From contig NZ_CP042997.1 in NCBI RefSeq assembly GCF_008087625.1, forward strand, positions 9,982,001 to 10,046,000: DNA of 64,000 nt. The letters are read 5' to 3'. The DNA comes from Aquisphaera giovannonii. GTDB lineage: Bacteria > Planctomycetota > Planctomycetia > Isosphaerales > Isosphaeraceae. The notes beneath the pieces are model-generated. The model saw only the letters and a program-made list of their open reading frames with translations, ran no database searches and was not told where the DNA came from. The translations under genes were made by a program, and so were the position numbers. Below, one piece after another: positions 40,572-50,734 of this stretch (position 1 is the first letter of the stretch; each line of letters begins with the position of its first letter).

Positions 40572-43500
40572 CTACGAGGTGCGGAAGCCGAATCGCTTCG
40601 ACGGCGTCCCCCCGGGGACGAACTTGTTCGCCGTGATCCTGAACGCCCCGTCGGCCAGGGATTGGGGGTCGACGGCCGGCGTCTGCACGCGATACGTCTG
40701 GTCGACCTCCGACCGCAATCCGAGGCTCACGCCATCGACGAACCGGACGGAGCTGACGCCCGCGAGGACCGCCGTGGAATTGCCCGGGCCCGCGGTCGGG
40801 CCGGGCTGAGGATTCGCGGTCGAGGCGACCGCGACGGTTGGCTTGACGGGGATGCTCACGGGGGGAGCCTGGACCGATTGCGTCCGCGGTCCGGGGGCCG
40901 AGACGAGGGGCACGGGGGCAGTGATCGGGGCGAACGTCGCCGCAGGTGCCGCGCCGGTCCCACGGGCGATCGGGATTGCCGCCGGGACACGCCGCACGCC
41001 AACCGGGAGCGTGGGGGCCATCACGTCTTCGCCCGAATCGTGGTCCAATCCCAGTTCGTGGCCGAGCTCGTGGGCGACGACCGACAGGAGGTCCACGTGA
41101 CTCTGCGCAGGGCCCTCAGCCTCGGCCTTGAACTCCGAATCGTCGGCGGGCGTGGCGTCGACGAACCATCCGTACCCGGCCGCATCCTGGTCGATTGTGA
41201 TGACGCCGTCGCCCGCCATTCCGAGGAGCGGCCCGCCGAGATCGGCGATCTGGACGTCGACCTTGCCGAGGGCGGCCAGGCTCTTGGCGTCGGCCCCGGC
41301 GGCTCGCCATCGCGAGATCGCTTCCGCGACGATGGGCGCCAGGATCGGCTGGGTAAGCGGGGCGACGCTCGCCGCGGCGACGGGCGCCGGCCCGCCCGCG
41401 ACCAGGAGAGCCCTGTTGACCTTCTGGCTGAGGGTGACGGAGGTGCTCGTGGCGAAAGCGGCATCTCCGCCGTAGGTCGCCTTGATCGAGTGCGTGCCGG
41501 CGGCCAGCGTGCTGATGGTGAACGTGGCCACGCCGGAGGCGCTGAGCGTGCCGGTGCCCAGCGTCTTCGATCCGTCCTTGAACGTCACCGTCCCGGTGGG
41601 CGTCCCGGGGAGCGGGTCGGCGAAGGTCACCGTCGCCGTGAACGTCACCGACTGGCCGACGAGCGACGGGTTGGCGGAGCTGGACAGGGTCGTCGTGGTC
41701 GTCTCCTTGTTGACCTTCTGGCTCAGGGTGACGGAGGTGCTCGTGGCGAAAGCGGCATCTCCGCCGTAGGTCGCCTTGATCGAGTGCGTGCCGGCGGCCA
41801 GCGTGCTGATGGTGAACGTGGCCACGCCGGAGGCGCTGAGCGTGCCGGTGCCCAGCGTCGTCGAACCGTCCTTGAACGTCACCGTCCCGGTGGGCGTCCC
41901 GGCCCCGGGGCTGACCACGCCCACCGTCGCCGTGAACGTCACCGACTGGCCGAAGACCGACGGGCTGAGCGAGGACACCACCACTGTGGTCGTCGCCGCC
42001 TTATTGACCCTCTGGCTGAGCGTGGCGGAGGTGCTCGTCGTGAAATTGACGTCGCCGCCGTAGACCGCCTTGATCGAGTGCGACGCGACAGTCAGCGCGG
42101 CGGTGGTGGTGAAGGTGGTCACGCCGGTGCTATTCAACGTCCCGGTGCCGAGCGTCGTCGAACCGTCCATGAACGTCACCGTCCCGGTGGGCGTCCCGGC
42201 CCCGGGGGCGACCGCCCCGACCGTCGCCGTGAACGTCACCGACTGGCCGAAGGCCGACGGGCTGGCCGAGCTCGTCAGCGCCGTCGTCGTGGCCGACCGG
42301 TTGACCACCTGGCTTACCGACGACGACGTGCTGTTCGCGAAGTTCCCGTCGCCGCCGTAGACGGCGGTGACGGTGTGGGTTCCGGCGGCCAGCGCGGCGG
42401 TGGTGAAGCTGACCGTACCGCCCACGAGCGTCCCGGTGCCCAGCGTCGAGCCGCCGTCCATGAACGTCAACGTCCCGGTGGGCACGCCGGCCCCGGGGCT
42501 GATCACTCCCACCGTCGCCGTGAACGTCACCAGTTGGCCGTATGTCGATGGCCTGGGCGCCGTACTCAACGTGATGGAGGTGGATGCCGGGTTGACCTGC
42601 TGGCCGACCGCGGCCGAAGTGCTCACGCCGAAGTTGCCGTCGCCGCCGTAGACGGCGGTGACGGAGTGCATGCCGGCGGCCAGCGTGCCGATGGCGAAGC
42701 TGGCCACGCCGGCGGCGTTCAGCGCCCCGGTGCCCAGGGTCGTCGTCCCGTCCATGAACGTCACCGTCCCGGTGGGCGTCCCGGAGCCCGAAGCGGGCGA
42801 CACCGCCGCCGTGAACGTCACCGACTGGCCGTAGGTGGACGTGGCCGGCGACGCCGCCAGCGCGGTGGACGTGGCCGTTATCGCGACCTGGTTGACCTGC
42901 TGGCTGACCGCGGTCGCCGTGCTGTTCGCGAAGTTGCCGTCGCCGCCATAGACGGCGGTGATGGAGTGCGTCCCGGCGGCCAGCGTGCTGATGCTGAAGG
43001 CGGCCACGCCGGCGGCGTTCAGCGCCCCGGTGCCCAGGGTCGTCGCCCCGTCCAGGAACGTCACCGCGCCGGTGGGCGTCCCGGCCCCGGGGGCGACCGC
43101 CCCGACCGTCGCCGTGAACGTCACCGACTGGCCGAAGGCCGACGGGTTGGCCGAGCTCGTCAGCGCCGTCGTCGTGGCCGACTGGTTGACCACCTGGCTG
43201 ACGGCCGTGGAAGTGCCGCCGCTGTAATTGGCGTCGCCGCCGTAGACGGCGGTGACGGAGTGCATGCCGGCGGCCAGCGTGCCGATGGCGAAGCTGGCCA
43301 CGCCGGCGGCGTTCAGCGCCCCGGTGCCCAGGGTCGTCGTCCCGTCCATGAACGTCACCGTCCCGGTGGGCGTCCCGGAGCCCGAAGCGGGCGACACCGC
43401 CGCCGTGAACGTCACCGACTGGCCGTAGGTGGACGTGGCCGGCGACGCCGCCAGCGCGGTGGACGTGGACGTCAGCCCCAGCGTCTGGCTGAAGACGACA

Positions 43501-46500
43501 TCAACCCAGTAATTGTTCGAGTTGTACGTGCTCGACGGGAAGGCGGTGCCGCCGGACGCGAAGATCCCATTCCCGCCGTCGACCCCGTTCGCGAGCGCGG
43601 CGAGAGGGCCGTTGCTCGCCCCACCGCTGGCGAAGTAACCGACGTCCACGGCATACCCGCCGGAATCGGTGTGATACGAGGCCACGTAGGTGGTGTTCGC
43701 GACGATAGCAACCGGCTGGCTCAGATTGACCTGCTGCCAGCCCGTGGATGTCTCGTTCACGAACGTGGCGGTCGCCAGGAGGGTGCCGGCTGAGCTCCAG
43801 AGGTGGCCCACGTGCGTCCCCGTATTGCCGGGCCCCTTGTAGTACCGAAGGGCGGTGATGTACCCGTTGAGGCTCGATCGGAACTTCACGCCCAGTTCAT
43901 AAGGGTTCGGGTCGGGGTACGACGCGACGGACGGGGTCACGGAACTGCCCCAGATCGACACATTGTTGTTCGAGGAGGTCGCCGCGGTGGTGAACGACCA
44001 CGAGGTCGGAGTCATCACATTGCCGGCGGCGTCCATGGCCCCGCTGACGGCCGCCGTATACGTGGTCGAGGGGGACAACGCGGCGCCGGGCGTCAGCGTG
44101 GCGACATTCGAGGCGGCGTTGTAGGAGAGCGTGGCGGCCACGGCGCCCCCCGGCCCGGAGAGCGTGAACACGATCGATCCGGGCGTCACCGGCTCGCTGA
44201 ACGTCGCCGTCACCGAGGTCGTCATGGACACCCCGGTCACGCCGGGCGCGGGTGTCTGGCCGGTGACTGTCGGCGGGGTCGTGTCGACGCTGTTCGTGTC
44301 GAAGACCACATCGACGTAGTAATTCTCTGACTTGTAAGTGTCCACCGGGAAGGCACTCGTCGAGGAGTACACGTACACGCCGTTGCCGCCGTCCGTCCCA
44401 TCGGCGAGCGCGTGGAGCGGCCCATTCGAGACGCTCTTGTTGGCGAAATGTCCATCGTCCGAGGCATAGTGGCCGGCGGGTGCGAGATAGGCGGCGACGT
44501 AGGTCGTATTCGCGGAGATCGCGATCGGGGTCGAGAAGAGGACCTGCTGCCACCCCGAGGCCGTCTCGCTCGTGAAGGTGGCCTGGGCCAGGAGCGTGCC
44601 GCTAGACGTCCAGAGGCTGCCGACGTGCGTCCCCGTGTTCCCGCTCCCCTTGTAGAAGCGCAATCCATCGATGAAGCCGGCGACATCGGATCGGAACTTG
44701 ACGCCCAGCTCGACGGAGTTGGGATCCGATTGCGAGGGCGTGCCGGGGACGGTCGAGTTGCTCCAGATGGAGATCGGGCCTTGGACGGAGACGGTCACTC
44801 CCGCGGACGGCGTCTCGAGGTTCCCGCTGTCGTCGACCGCACGGGTCTTGATCGTCACGCTCGCGTTCTGATTCGGCGACCATGTGTAGCTCCAGTTCGA
44901 GAGCCCCGCCGCCCGATGCCAGGTGGCCCCGCCGTCGACCGAGACCTCGACTGCGGCCACCACCCCGCCTCCGTAATCGGTCGCGGTGCCGGTGATCGTC
45001 ACGGGCGTGCCGTTCTGGAAGATCGCCCCGGGCGTAGGCGAGGTGATCGTCGAGACCGGGGCCGACGTGTCGGTCGACATGCTGGCCGCGACCAGCCCCG
45101 ATTGAAGCGTGGCGGGCTGCACGCCCATGTCCGCCAGCAGGTTCACCGTCGCCTGCTGGATGGCGGGGACCACGGTGCTACCATTTCCATCGATGAGGGG
45201 ATTCGCCAGTCCCCAATCCCACTGGATTGTCCCGGCGCCGAAGACCAGGGCGCCGCTGGCGGCTCGGTAGAGCGTGATGCTGTGATTCCCCGTCCCCGGC
45301 CCCACGACCGTCCCCGACGAATCGAGCACATGGCTGGGGGTGCTGAATGTGGTCGACGACATGTCGAACAATCCGGCCGGGCGGAACCCATTGTCCACGT
45401 CTTCGTCCACCTCATAGCCGACGATGTACTGGCCGAGGGTGGCCGTCTGCCCCGGCTGGAGGTTGGCGACCGACGTGTTCCTCCAGAACCTCAGCCCCGA
45501 GTAGATGGACGGGACCGTCAGCGGGACGCCCAGGTCATTGCTGGTTCGGTCGTTCATGTACATGGTCCCCGAGAGGGCATTCTCGGGCAGCCCGGCGCCT
45601 CCGGAGGCGAACTGAGGGTCGCGCCAGGTACTCGTCGCGGTCGAGGGCTCGAGGGGATCGATGGGAGCCCCGGCCCAAGACTCCTTGTAACAGACGAGCG
45701 AGCGATACGGCGCCGCGGACGCGTCGATGCTCGTCGAATATCGGGTCTTCCAGTAGCATTCATTGCCGCTGAAGAAGGCCAGGTCCACGCCCGAGAGGAG
45801 CGCGGCCTGCACGTTGGCTCTCTGCTGGGCCGACCAATACTCGTCGTGCCCCACGGACAGGAAGGCCTGGTGGTTCTGGATCAGATTGCCGTTGCGGTCG
45901 GAGTCCACGTCGGTGAAGTAGCTGACGTCATAGCCGTTCTCCTCCAACCAGTAAACCATGGGGAATTCCCCGTGAAGCGGGGAATCGTACGAGCCGTATC
46001 CGCCCGACGTCCCGTCCAGAGTGAGGGGGCGGTTGTAACTCACCGCATAGGCGCGCCCGGCCCCCATGGATGCACCGGCCGTGCCCGAGTAGTTGCCGTA
46101 GTAGAGCGTATTGCCCCCCCAGTAGTTGTAGGCCTCCCAGGTTGAGTCGGACGTCTGGAACAGGAGGCTCGAGTGGCTCTCGTCGGCCCGGACGACGAAG
46201 TAGACCATGCTCGCGCCGCCGGTGTCGTCGCGCACCAGGTCGCCGAAGTAGATGCCCGAGGTCGCGGTCGTCGGGACGGCCCAGGAAGCCGTCACCGACC
46301 AGTTGCCGGCGTCGACCATCCCGGTCGAGGGATCGGTCAGCGGGGCCGGCTGGACGACGTCCTGCACCTGAGTCGCGGGGATGGTCGTGACGAGTCGCGC
46401 ACCGTCCCCGCCGTAGTAGCCCATCCGGTAGATCTCGATGTGGTAAGGGGCTTTCGCGGTGTCGTTGACCTTGAAGTTCACGGTCTGGCCGTGGTTCACG

Positions 46501-46733
46501 CTGATGTCGGTGGTAAAACCCTGGATCGTGGGATCCCCATCACCCGGCACGAGCCACTGGTCCTGGGGGGTACCCGGCAGCAGGTTCTCGGCCACGATGG
46601 GATTAACCGCCAGCAAGATCCGCTCGTCCAGGCCTTCCAGGATGGGCCTGGCGACCGGCTTCCGGGCCTTTAGGCTCCAGGCCCGATCCCGGGATTTGCG
46701 ATGTGCCATCATCACTCTCGGTGGATGCGCCAT
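40572..46733 (-). CDS. giant secreted multidomain protein: DMFA2_C-like domain, two DUF4082, seven Ig-like repeats, zinc-metalloprotease motif
   Basis: About 2,053 residues from ATG 46733, with GAGGG 7 nt upstream. The N-terminus (LKARKPVARPILEGLDERIL) has the planctomycete 'LE.L..R.LL' motif seen on exported giants. Residues about 38-540 resemble the C-terminal domain of the N,N-dimethylformamidase large subunit (IEIYRMGYYGGDGARLV, VDLAFFSGNECYWKTRYS). An Ig-like domain follows, then DUF4082 at about 656-814, a Big_5-type domain to 920, and a second DUF4082 at 934-1081. Seven Ig-like repeats of ~98 residues (TYGQSVTFTA ... GTPTGTVTFMDG ... AVYGGD) span about 1084-1775. Near 1885 is VVAHELGHELGLDHDSGED, an HExxHxxGxxH zinc site of the matrixin/metzincin type. 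No membrane anchor is visible. A surface adhesin or degradative enzyme is inferred. Confidence 0.88.
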   Translation of the reverse strand: MAHPPRVMMAHRKSRDRAWSLKARKPVARPILEGLDERILLAVNPIVAENLLPGTPQDQWLVPGDGDPTIQGFTTDISVNHGQTVNFKVNDTAKAPYHIEIYRMGYYGGDGARLVTTIPATQVQDVVQPAPLTDPSTGMVDAGNWSVTASWAVPTTATSGIYFGDLVRDDTGGASMVYFVVRADESHSSLLFQTSDSTWEAYNYWGGNTLYYGNYSGTAGASMGAGRAYAVSYNRPLTLDGTSGGYGSYDSPLHGEFPMVYWLEENGYDVSYFTDVDSDRNGNLIQNHQAFLSVGHDEYWSAQQRANVQAALLSGVDLAFFSGNECYWKTRYSTSIDASAAPYRSLVCYKESWAGAPIDPLEPSTATSTWRDPQFASGGAGLPENALSGTMYMNDRTSNDLGVPLTVPSIYSGLRFWRNTSVANLQPGQTATLGQYIVGYEVDEDVDNGFRPAGLFDMSSTTFSTPSHVLDSSGTVVGPGTGNHSITLYRAASGALVFGAGTIQWDWGLANPLIDGNGSTVVPAIQQATVNLLADMGVQPATLQSGLVAASMSTDTSAPVSTITSPTPGAIFQNGTPVTITGTATDYGGGVVAAVEVSVDGGATWHRAAGLSNWSYTWSPNQNASVTIKTRAVDDSGNLETPSAGVTVSVQGPISIWSNSTVPGTPSQSDPNSVELGVKFRSDVAGFIDGLRFYKGSGNTGTHVGSLWTSSGTLLAQATFTSETASGWQQVLFSTPIAISANTTYVAAYLAPAGHYASDDGHFANKSVSNGPLHALADGTDGGNGVYVYSSTSAFPVDTYKSENYYVDVVFDTNSVDTTPPTVTGQTPAPGVTGVSMTTSVTATFSEPVTPGSIVFTLSGPGGAVAATLSYNAASNVATLTPGAALSPSTTYTAAVSGAMDAAGNVMTPTSWSFTTAATSSNNNVSIWGSSVTPSVASYPDPNPYELGVKFRSSLNGYITALRYYKGPGNTGTHVGHLWSSAGTLLATATFVNETSTGWQQVNLSQPVAIVANTTYVASYHTDSGGYAVDVGYFASGGASNGPLAALANGVDGGNGIFASGGTAFPSSTYNSNNYWVDVVFSQTLGLTSTSTALAASPATSTYGQSVTFTAAVSPASGSGTPTGTVTFMDGTTTLGTGALNAAGVASFAIGTLAAGMHSVTAVYGGDANYSGGTSTAVSQVVNQSATTTALTSSANPSAFGQSVTFTATVGAVAPGAGTPTGAVTFLDGATTLGTGALNAAGVAAFSISTLAAGTHSITAVYGGDGNFANSTATAVSQQVNQVAITATSTALAASPATSTYGQSVTFTAAVSPASGSGTPTGTVTFMDGTTTLGTGALNAAGVASFAIGTLAAGMHSVTAVYGGDGNFGVSTSAAVGQQVNPASTSITLSTAPRPSTYGQLVTFTATVGVISPGAGVPTGTLTFMDGGSTLGTGTLVGGTVSFTTAALAAGTHTVTAVYGGDGNFANSTSSSVSQVVNRSATTTALTSSASPSAFGQSVTFTATVGAVAPGAGTPTGTVTFMDGSTTLGTGTLNSTGVTTFTTTAALTVASHSIKAVYGGDVNFTTSTSATLSQRVNKAATTTVVVSSLSPSVFGQSVTFTATVGVVSPGAGTPTGTVTFKDGSTTLGTGTLSASGVATFTISTLAAGTHSIKATYGGDAAFATSTSVTLSQKVNKETTTTTLSSSANPSLVGQSVTFTATVTFADPLPGTPTGTVTFKDGSKTLGTGTLSASGVATFTISTLAAGTHSIKATYGGDAAFATSTSVTLSQKVNRALLVAGGPAPVAAASVAPLTQPILAPIVAEAISRWRAAGADAKSLAALGKVDVQIADLGGPLLGMAGDGVITIDQDAAGYGWFVDATPADDSEFKAEAEGPAQSHVDLLSVVAHELGHELGLDHDSGEDVMAPTLPVGVRRVPAAIPIARGTGAAPAATFAPITAPVPLVSAPGPRTQSVQAPPVSIPVKPTVAVASTANPQPGPTAGPGNSTAVLAGVSSVRFVDGVSLGLRSEVDQTYRVQTPAVDPQSLADGAFRITANKFVPGGTPSKRFGFRTS
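41410..43480 (-). repeat. seven tandem ~294-297-bp Ig-like coding repeats
   Basis: Seven consecutive modules encode TGTVTFxDGxTTLGTGxLxxxG and TLAAGTHSxxAVYGGD. The first and third in protein order (DNA around 43250-43480 and 42655-42885) are almost identical over more than 200 bp at an offset of 594 bp, and the last two (41410-41700 and 41704-41990) are also near-identical. Silent sites match too, which suggests recent duplication or gene conversion. Confidence 0.85.
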
Positions 46734-48409
46734 GGTCAACCCTCGCTCAGAGATGGCAGTCCCGGCCCCGGGCCTCACCAGGACTCGTGACGTCGTCGGT
46801 TCACGCCCCCACTCGCCAAGGAACCGCAGCTGAAAGCCGCCGATTGCACAACCTGTAACATTTCTCTATTCGACTCACCGCGGCGACATGAGAATTGCCG
46901 GCGGAAGGGCCGCAGGCCGGCCGGCCTATCGACCGGCCCGGAGCCCCGCACCGATCGCATCGCAGGTGATGCTGATTGGCCGGCGTTCCCCGACACCCGG
47001 TCCCGCCCGCCGACGCCAATCTCCCGGATTGGCCGCTCCCCCCGGGTCGTCGTCCCGGGGGCATTGCGAGCGGCGCCGATCCTCCGAGCACGCCGGGCAG
47101 CAAGACCCAGTGCCAGGGCGTCCGAGACGGCGGCCATAAGGCACCCGTGCTCCGGCGCGACAACGCCGATTCTCCGAGCGAGAACGCGAACGTCGGCCCG
47201 GCCGACATCCCGCGATCGAGGGCCCTCTCCATGGCCCAAGGCCGGTGGGCCGCTGGCGGCCGTCCCTGGGCGGCGGCCCTGGGAAGGCCGAGGCGGCACG
47301 CGAACCCACGAGGTTCAGGGCCGGGTCGACACCGCCCGCACCCGGGCCGGCTCCCTCCCGGCCTTCTGCGACATCGCCCGGATCGGGCACACCGCCGACC
47401 GGTTGGGGGCGGTCTAGCGTCCCGGCCGCGAGGTACTCCGTCTCGGAGCACGTCGTCATGTGACGTTAGTCCCCTGGCTCGAGGCGCGGGACGTCGCTGG
47501 GGGGGGTGGTCGCCGGCTTGACGCCAGCCCCCCACGCATCACCTTAGCCAGGCAAACCTCGATATTCCAGATGTTTTTTTGTTTTTAGCACCCGAATATC
47601 ACCGAACCGTCCCTCGGGGGCCGAGCCTTGCCCACTCTCGTTCAGCCCGTCGATCGGACGCCGCCGAGGAGATCGTGACAAGCGCCAGGCGATGATGGCC
47701 GGGCGGGGACGGAGGGCGGGGCTGCCCAGCTCCGCCGCGATGAGCTGGTGCTGCGGGGGCCCGGAGCCTCGCTGGATAGGATCGTGCAGCGGCCCGTGAG
47801 CGGCCCGGCGGAGCCCGACGCGCGTTCGAAGGCTCCGCCCACGACATGCGACGGCTCGGGTTTTCGCTCGCGGTCGAGATCCTGGATCGCGAGGGGGGCC
47901 GCCTTACGCCCGGCTGTCACCTCCTGGCATGGCGGGGCTTCGTCGTGGACCAACCCCGCCATGACTCCCTCAACGGGCGCGGGCACCATTCGGCGACCTG
48001 AATTGCGAGAGACCGGGCCGCGAGATCGGGATCAGCCCGCCTCCCCGGTATGAACGGGTCCCGATCGGTCCCCCCATCGGCGGGTGGTCTCGATCGGCGT
48101 GCTTCTGGTACAACCACGAGTGCCGCCAAGGAGGATCGACTGCCATATCTGGCCCGGCAAAAGAACGGACGCATGGGTGACGGCGACGGCGACGAGTCGA
48201 CGGGCCAGAGGCCCGTCGGCGGCTGGTTGTACCACACCGGGGGAACGATCGTGGTCATGCTCGACGGCCCGATCACGTTCATCGAGGACTCGGTCGACTC
48301 GACGACCTGACGGGCCCGGGGACCAAGCCCGGCGGCGAAGCCATCAGAGTGGACAGCTACTGAGCCCGCGGCCCACGATCGTGCCGCATCATCCGAGTGG
48401 AGATCGTCA
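46734..48409. other. long gap without a recognised gene
   Basis: About 1.68 kb between the leftward giant gene and the rightward sulfatase. Open frames here are Arg/Pro-rich shadows. Two short stretches read more like protein: 47822-48001 (+), AFEGSAHDMRRLGFSLAVEI LDREGGRLTPGCHLL, which lacks a start beyond ATG 47846, and 48173-48310 (+), WLYHTGGTIVVMLDGPITFI. An AT-rich patch at 47555-47605 is a candidate promoter. This may be decayed sequence plus two divergent promoter regions. Confidence 0.4.
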
Positions 48410-50032
48410 ATGCTCCGATTCGCGTTCGCGGCCGCCCTCCTGGGCGCGACCCTCGGGGTCGGCCGGACGTCGGGGGCCGCCGAGCGGCCGAACATCCTTC
48501 TGATCCTGGCCGACGACATGGGCTATTCGGACCTCGGGTGCTACGGCGGCGAGATACGGACCCCGGCAATCGACGGGCTGGCCGCCGGGGGCGTGCGCCT
48601 GACCCAGTTCTACAACGGCTCGCGCTGCTGCCCGACGCGGGCCAGCCTGCTGACGGGCCTCTACGCCCACCAGGCCGGAGTGGGCGACATGACCGCGGAC
48701 GAGGGGCCCAACAGGCCCGGGTACCGCGGGCACCTGAACGACCGCTGCGTCACGATCCCGGAGGTACTCCGCGGCGCCGGCTATCGCACCCTGATGGTCG
48801 GCAAGTGGCACCTGGGGCCGAACCCCGGCCCGATCCGCCGCGGGTTCGACGAGTTCTACGGCATGATCGGCGGCTTCAACAGCTTCTGGCAGGAGGAGCC
48901 GTTCTATACCAGGCTCCCCGCGGTCCGGCCGAGGCGGGCCTATCCGAGGGGCGGCTTCTACTCCACCGACGCCTTCGCCGACTACGCGATCGACTTCCTG
49001 GCCGAGGCCCGCCGCGACCCGTCGCGGCCATGGTTCCTCTACCTCGCGTTCAACGCCCCCCACTTCCCGCTCCACGCGCCGAAGGAGGAGATCGACCGCT
49101 ACGCCCCGACCTACGAGAAGGGCTGGGACGCGATCCGCGACGAGCGGCTGGCCCGGATGAAGCGGCTGGGCCTCGTGCCGGAAGACACGCCGCTGCCGCC
49201 CCGGTCCGACTGGGTCCACCCGTTCCACCACAGGGAGGGCGTGAACCCGCCCTGGGACTCGCTGCCGGCCGACCGCCGGGCCGACCTGGCGCGGCGGATG
49301 GCGATCTACGCGGCGATGGTCGAGCACATGGACCGCTCCGTCGGCCGGGTCGTCGCGTCCCTGAAGGAGGCCGGCCAGCTCGACAATACCTTGATCCTGT
49401 TCCTGTCCGACAACGGCGCCTGCGCCGAGTGGGACCCGCTGGGCTTCGACGTGGACACCGGCCCGAAGACCACGAATGAGCTGCACGCCGGCGCGGGCCT
49501 CGCCGCGATGGGCTCGCCGGGCACCTACCACAGCTACGGTTCGGGCTGGGCGAACGCCTGCAACACCCCCTGGCGACTCTACAAGCACGACGACCACGAG
49601 GGGGGCATCAGCACGCCCCTGATCGTCCACTGGCCCGCCGGGCTGAAGGCGCGGGGCGAGTTGAACCGCACCCACGTCGGCCACATCATCGACCTGTTGC
49701 CCACCTTCGCCGAGGTCGCGGGCGCGACCTGCCCGGCCGAGGTCGGCGGCCGGCCGATCCCGCCTCCGGAAGGCCGCAGCCTGCTGCCGGCGCTCCGCGG
49801 CGAGCCCCAGGTCCCTCGCCCCCTCTTCTGGGAGCACGAGGGCAACCGCGCCGTCCGCGAGGCCGGGTGGAAGCTCGTCGCCCGCAAGGGCCGCCGGTGG
49901 GAGCTCTACGACATCGAGGCCGACCGCGTGGAGTTCCACGACCTCGCCCCCCGCGAGCCCGCCCGCGTCCAGTCCATGGCCGCCGCCTGGGACGCCTGGG
50001 CTGTCCGCTGCCATGTCCTCCGGACACCGTGA
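48410..50032 (+). CDS. arylsulfatase-family exported hydrolase
   Basis: A 540-residue protein from ATG 48410 with a signal peptide (MLRFAFAAALLGATLGVGRT, cleavage near SGAA). Sulfatase landmarks: PNILLILADDMGYSDLGCYG with the metal-binding Asp pair, the formylglycine site SRCCPTRASLLTG (CxPxR, Cys converted by the sulfatase-modifying enzyme), VGKWHLGP, and LFLSDNGACAEW with the second metal Asp/Asn. It hydrolyses sulfate esters of polysaccharides or aryl compounds in the periplasm or outside. Planctomycetes encode many such enzymes for marine or plant sulfated glycans. No modifying enzyme gene is adjacent. Confidence 0.95.
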   Translation: MLRFAFAAALLGATLGVGRTSGAAERPNILLILADDMGYSDLGCYGGEIRTPAIDGLAAGGVRLTQFYNGSRCCPTRASLLTGLYAHQAGVGDMTADEGPNRPGYRGHLNDRCVTIPEVLRGAGYRTLMVGKWHLGPNPGPIRRGFDEFYGMIGGFNSFWQEEPFYTRLPAVRPRRAYPRGGFYSTDAFADYAIDFLAEARRDPSRPWFLYLAFNAPHFPLHAPKEEIDRYAPTYEKGWDAIRDERLARMKRLGLVPEDTPLPPRSDWVHPFHHREGVNPPWDSLPADRRADLARRMAIYAAMVEHMDRSVGRVVASLKEAGQLDNTLILFLSDNGACAEWDPLGFDVDTGPKTTNELHAGAGLAAMGSPGTYHSYGSGWANACNTPWRLYKHDDHEGGISTPLIVHWPAGLKARGELNRTHVGHIIDLLPTFAEVAGATCPAEVGGRPIPPPEGRSLLPALRGEPQVPRPLFWEHEGNRAVREAGWKLVARKGRRWELYDIEADRVEFHDLAPREPARVQSMAAAWDAWAVRCHVLRTP

Positions 50033-50107
50033 GGGAGGCGTTGAGACGCCCCGAACGCGACCGCAGCCGCCTTGATTGTGTAAGAAAATCCGACCATAAT
50101 TTCCTTC

Positions 50108-50734
50108 ATGGCAGGGAGAACGAAATCGCCGCAATCCGTGGATTCGAGAGTTGCCGAGGCGATCCGGCAACGGGGACGGGGGTCCGTGTTCGTCCCCACC
50201 GATTTCCTGGACGTCGGCGGTCGGGAAGCCGTGGACGTCGTGCTCCACCGGCTTGTCCGCAGGGGGATGATCCGCCGCCTCGCGCGTGGCGTGTACGACT
50301 TCCCGAAGGAGCACCCGGTGCTCGGCCCGCTGGCACCCCCGGCCGAGGCGGTGGCCCGGGCCTTGGCCGGCCGGGACCGCACCCGCATCCAGCCGACCGG
50401 GGCGTATGCCGCGAATGCCCTGGGGCTCTCCGAGCAGGTCCCGGCGAAGGCGGTCTTCCTCACGGACGGCCCGACGAGGACCGTCAAGATCGGCCCGACC
50501 ACCATCCAGCTCCGCCGGACGACGCCGAGGAACATGGAAGCCGCCGGCAGGCTGAGCGGCCTGCTCATCCAGGCGCTCCGCGAGCTGGGCCGGGACCACG
50601 TCACGTCGGCACGGCTCGAACACCTGAAGCGGACGATCCCGGCCGAGGAGCGGCGGCGACTCCTGGAGGACCTGCGGCTCGCCCCGACGTGGATGCACCC
50701 GATCTTCCGCGAGCTCGCCGGAGGAGCACCATGA
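50108..50734 (+). CDS. AbiEi-type antitoxin (DUF6088-like)
   Basis: A 208-residue protein starting at ATG 50108. The N-terminal winged-helix-like region (VAEAIRQRGRGSVFVPTDFL, VVLHRLVRRGMIRRLARGVYDFPK) fits the AbiEi transcriptional repressor/antitoxin domain. The C-terminal domain follows (IQPTGAYAANALGLSEQVPA KAVFLTDGPTRTV). Its stop overlaps the start of the toxin gene (ATGA), a translational coupling. AbiE-type antitoxins act by repressing the operon and blocking the nucleotidyltransferase without a stable complex (type IV system). Confidence 0.87.
   Translation: MAGRTKSPQSVDSRVAEAIRQRGRGSVFVPTDFLDVGGREAVDVVLHRLVRRGMIRRLARGVYDFPKEHPVLGPLAPPAEAVARALAGRDRTRIQPTGAYAANALGLSEQVPAKAVFLTDGPTRTVKIGPTTIQLRRTTPRNMEAAGRLSGLLIQALRELGRDHVTSARLEHLKRTIPAEERRRLLEDLRLAPTWMHPIFRELAGGAP

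Noticed and set aside
41410-43480. Regularly spaced repeats resembling a CRISPR array
   Set aside because: The period is ~295 bp, in frame, and encodes Ig-like modules; there are no short repeats with unique spacers and no cas genes.
40662-43793. A 1,043-codon + strand frame opposite the giant gene
   Set aside because: It is an Arg/Gly-rich antisense shadow that merely mirrors the Ig repeats.
46976-47521. A 181-codon + strand frame in the gene-poor gap
   Set aside because: Composition is Pro/Arg/Gly-rich, without hydrophobic periodicity, ribosome site or known motif.
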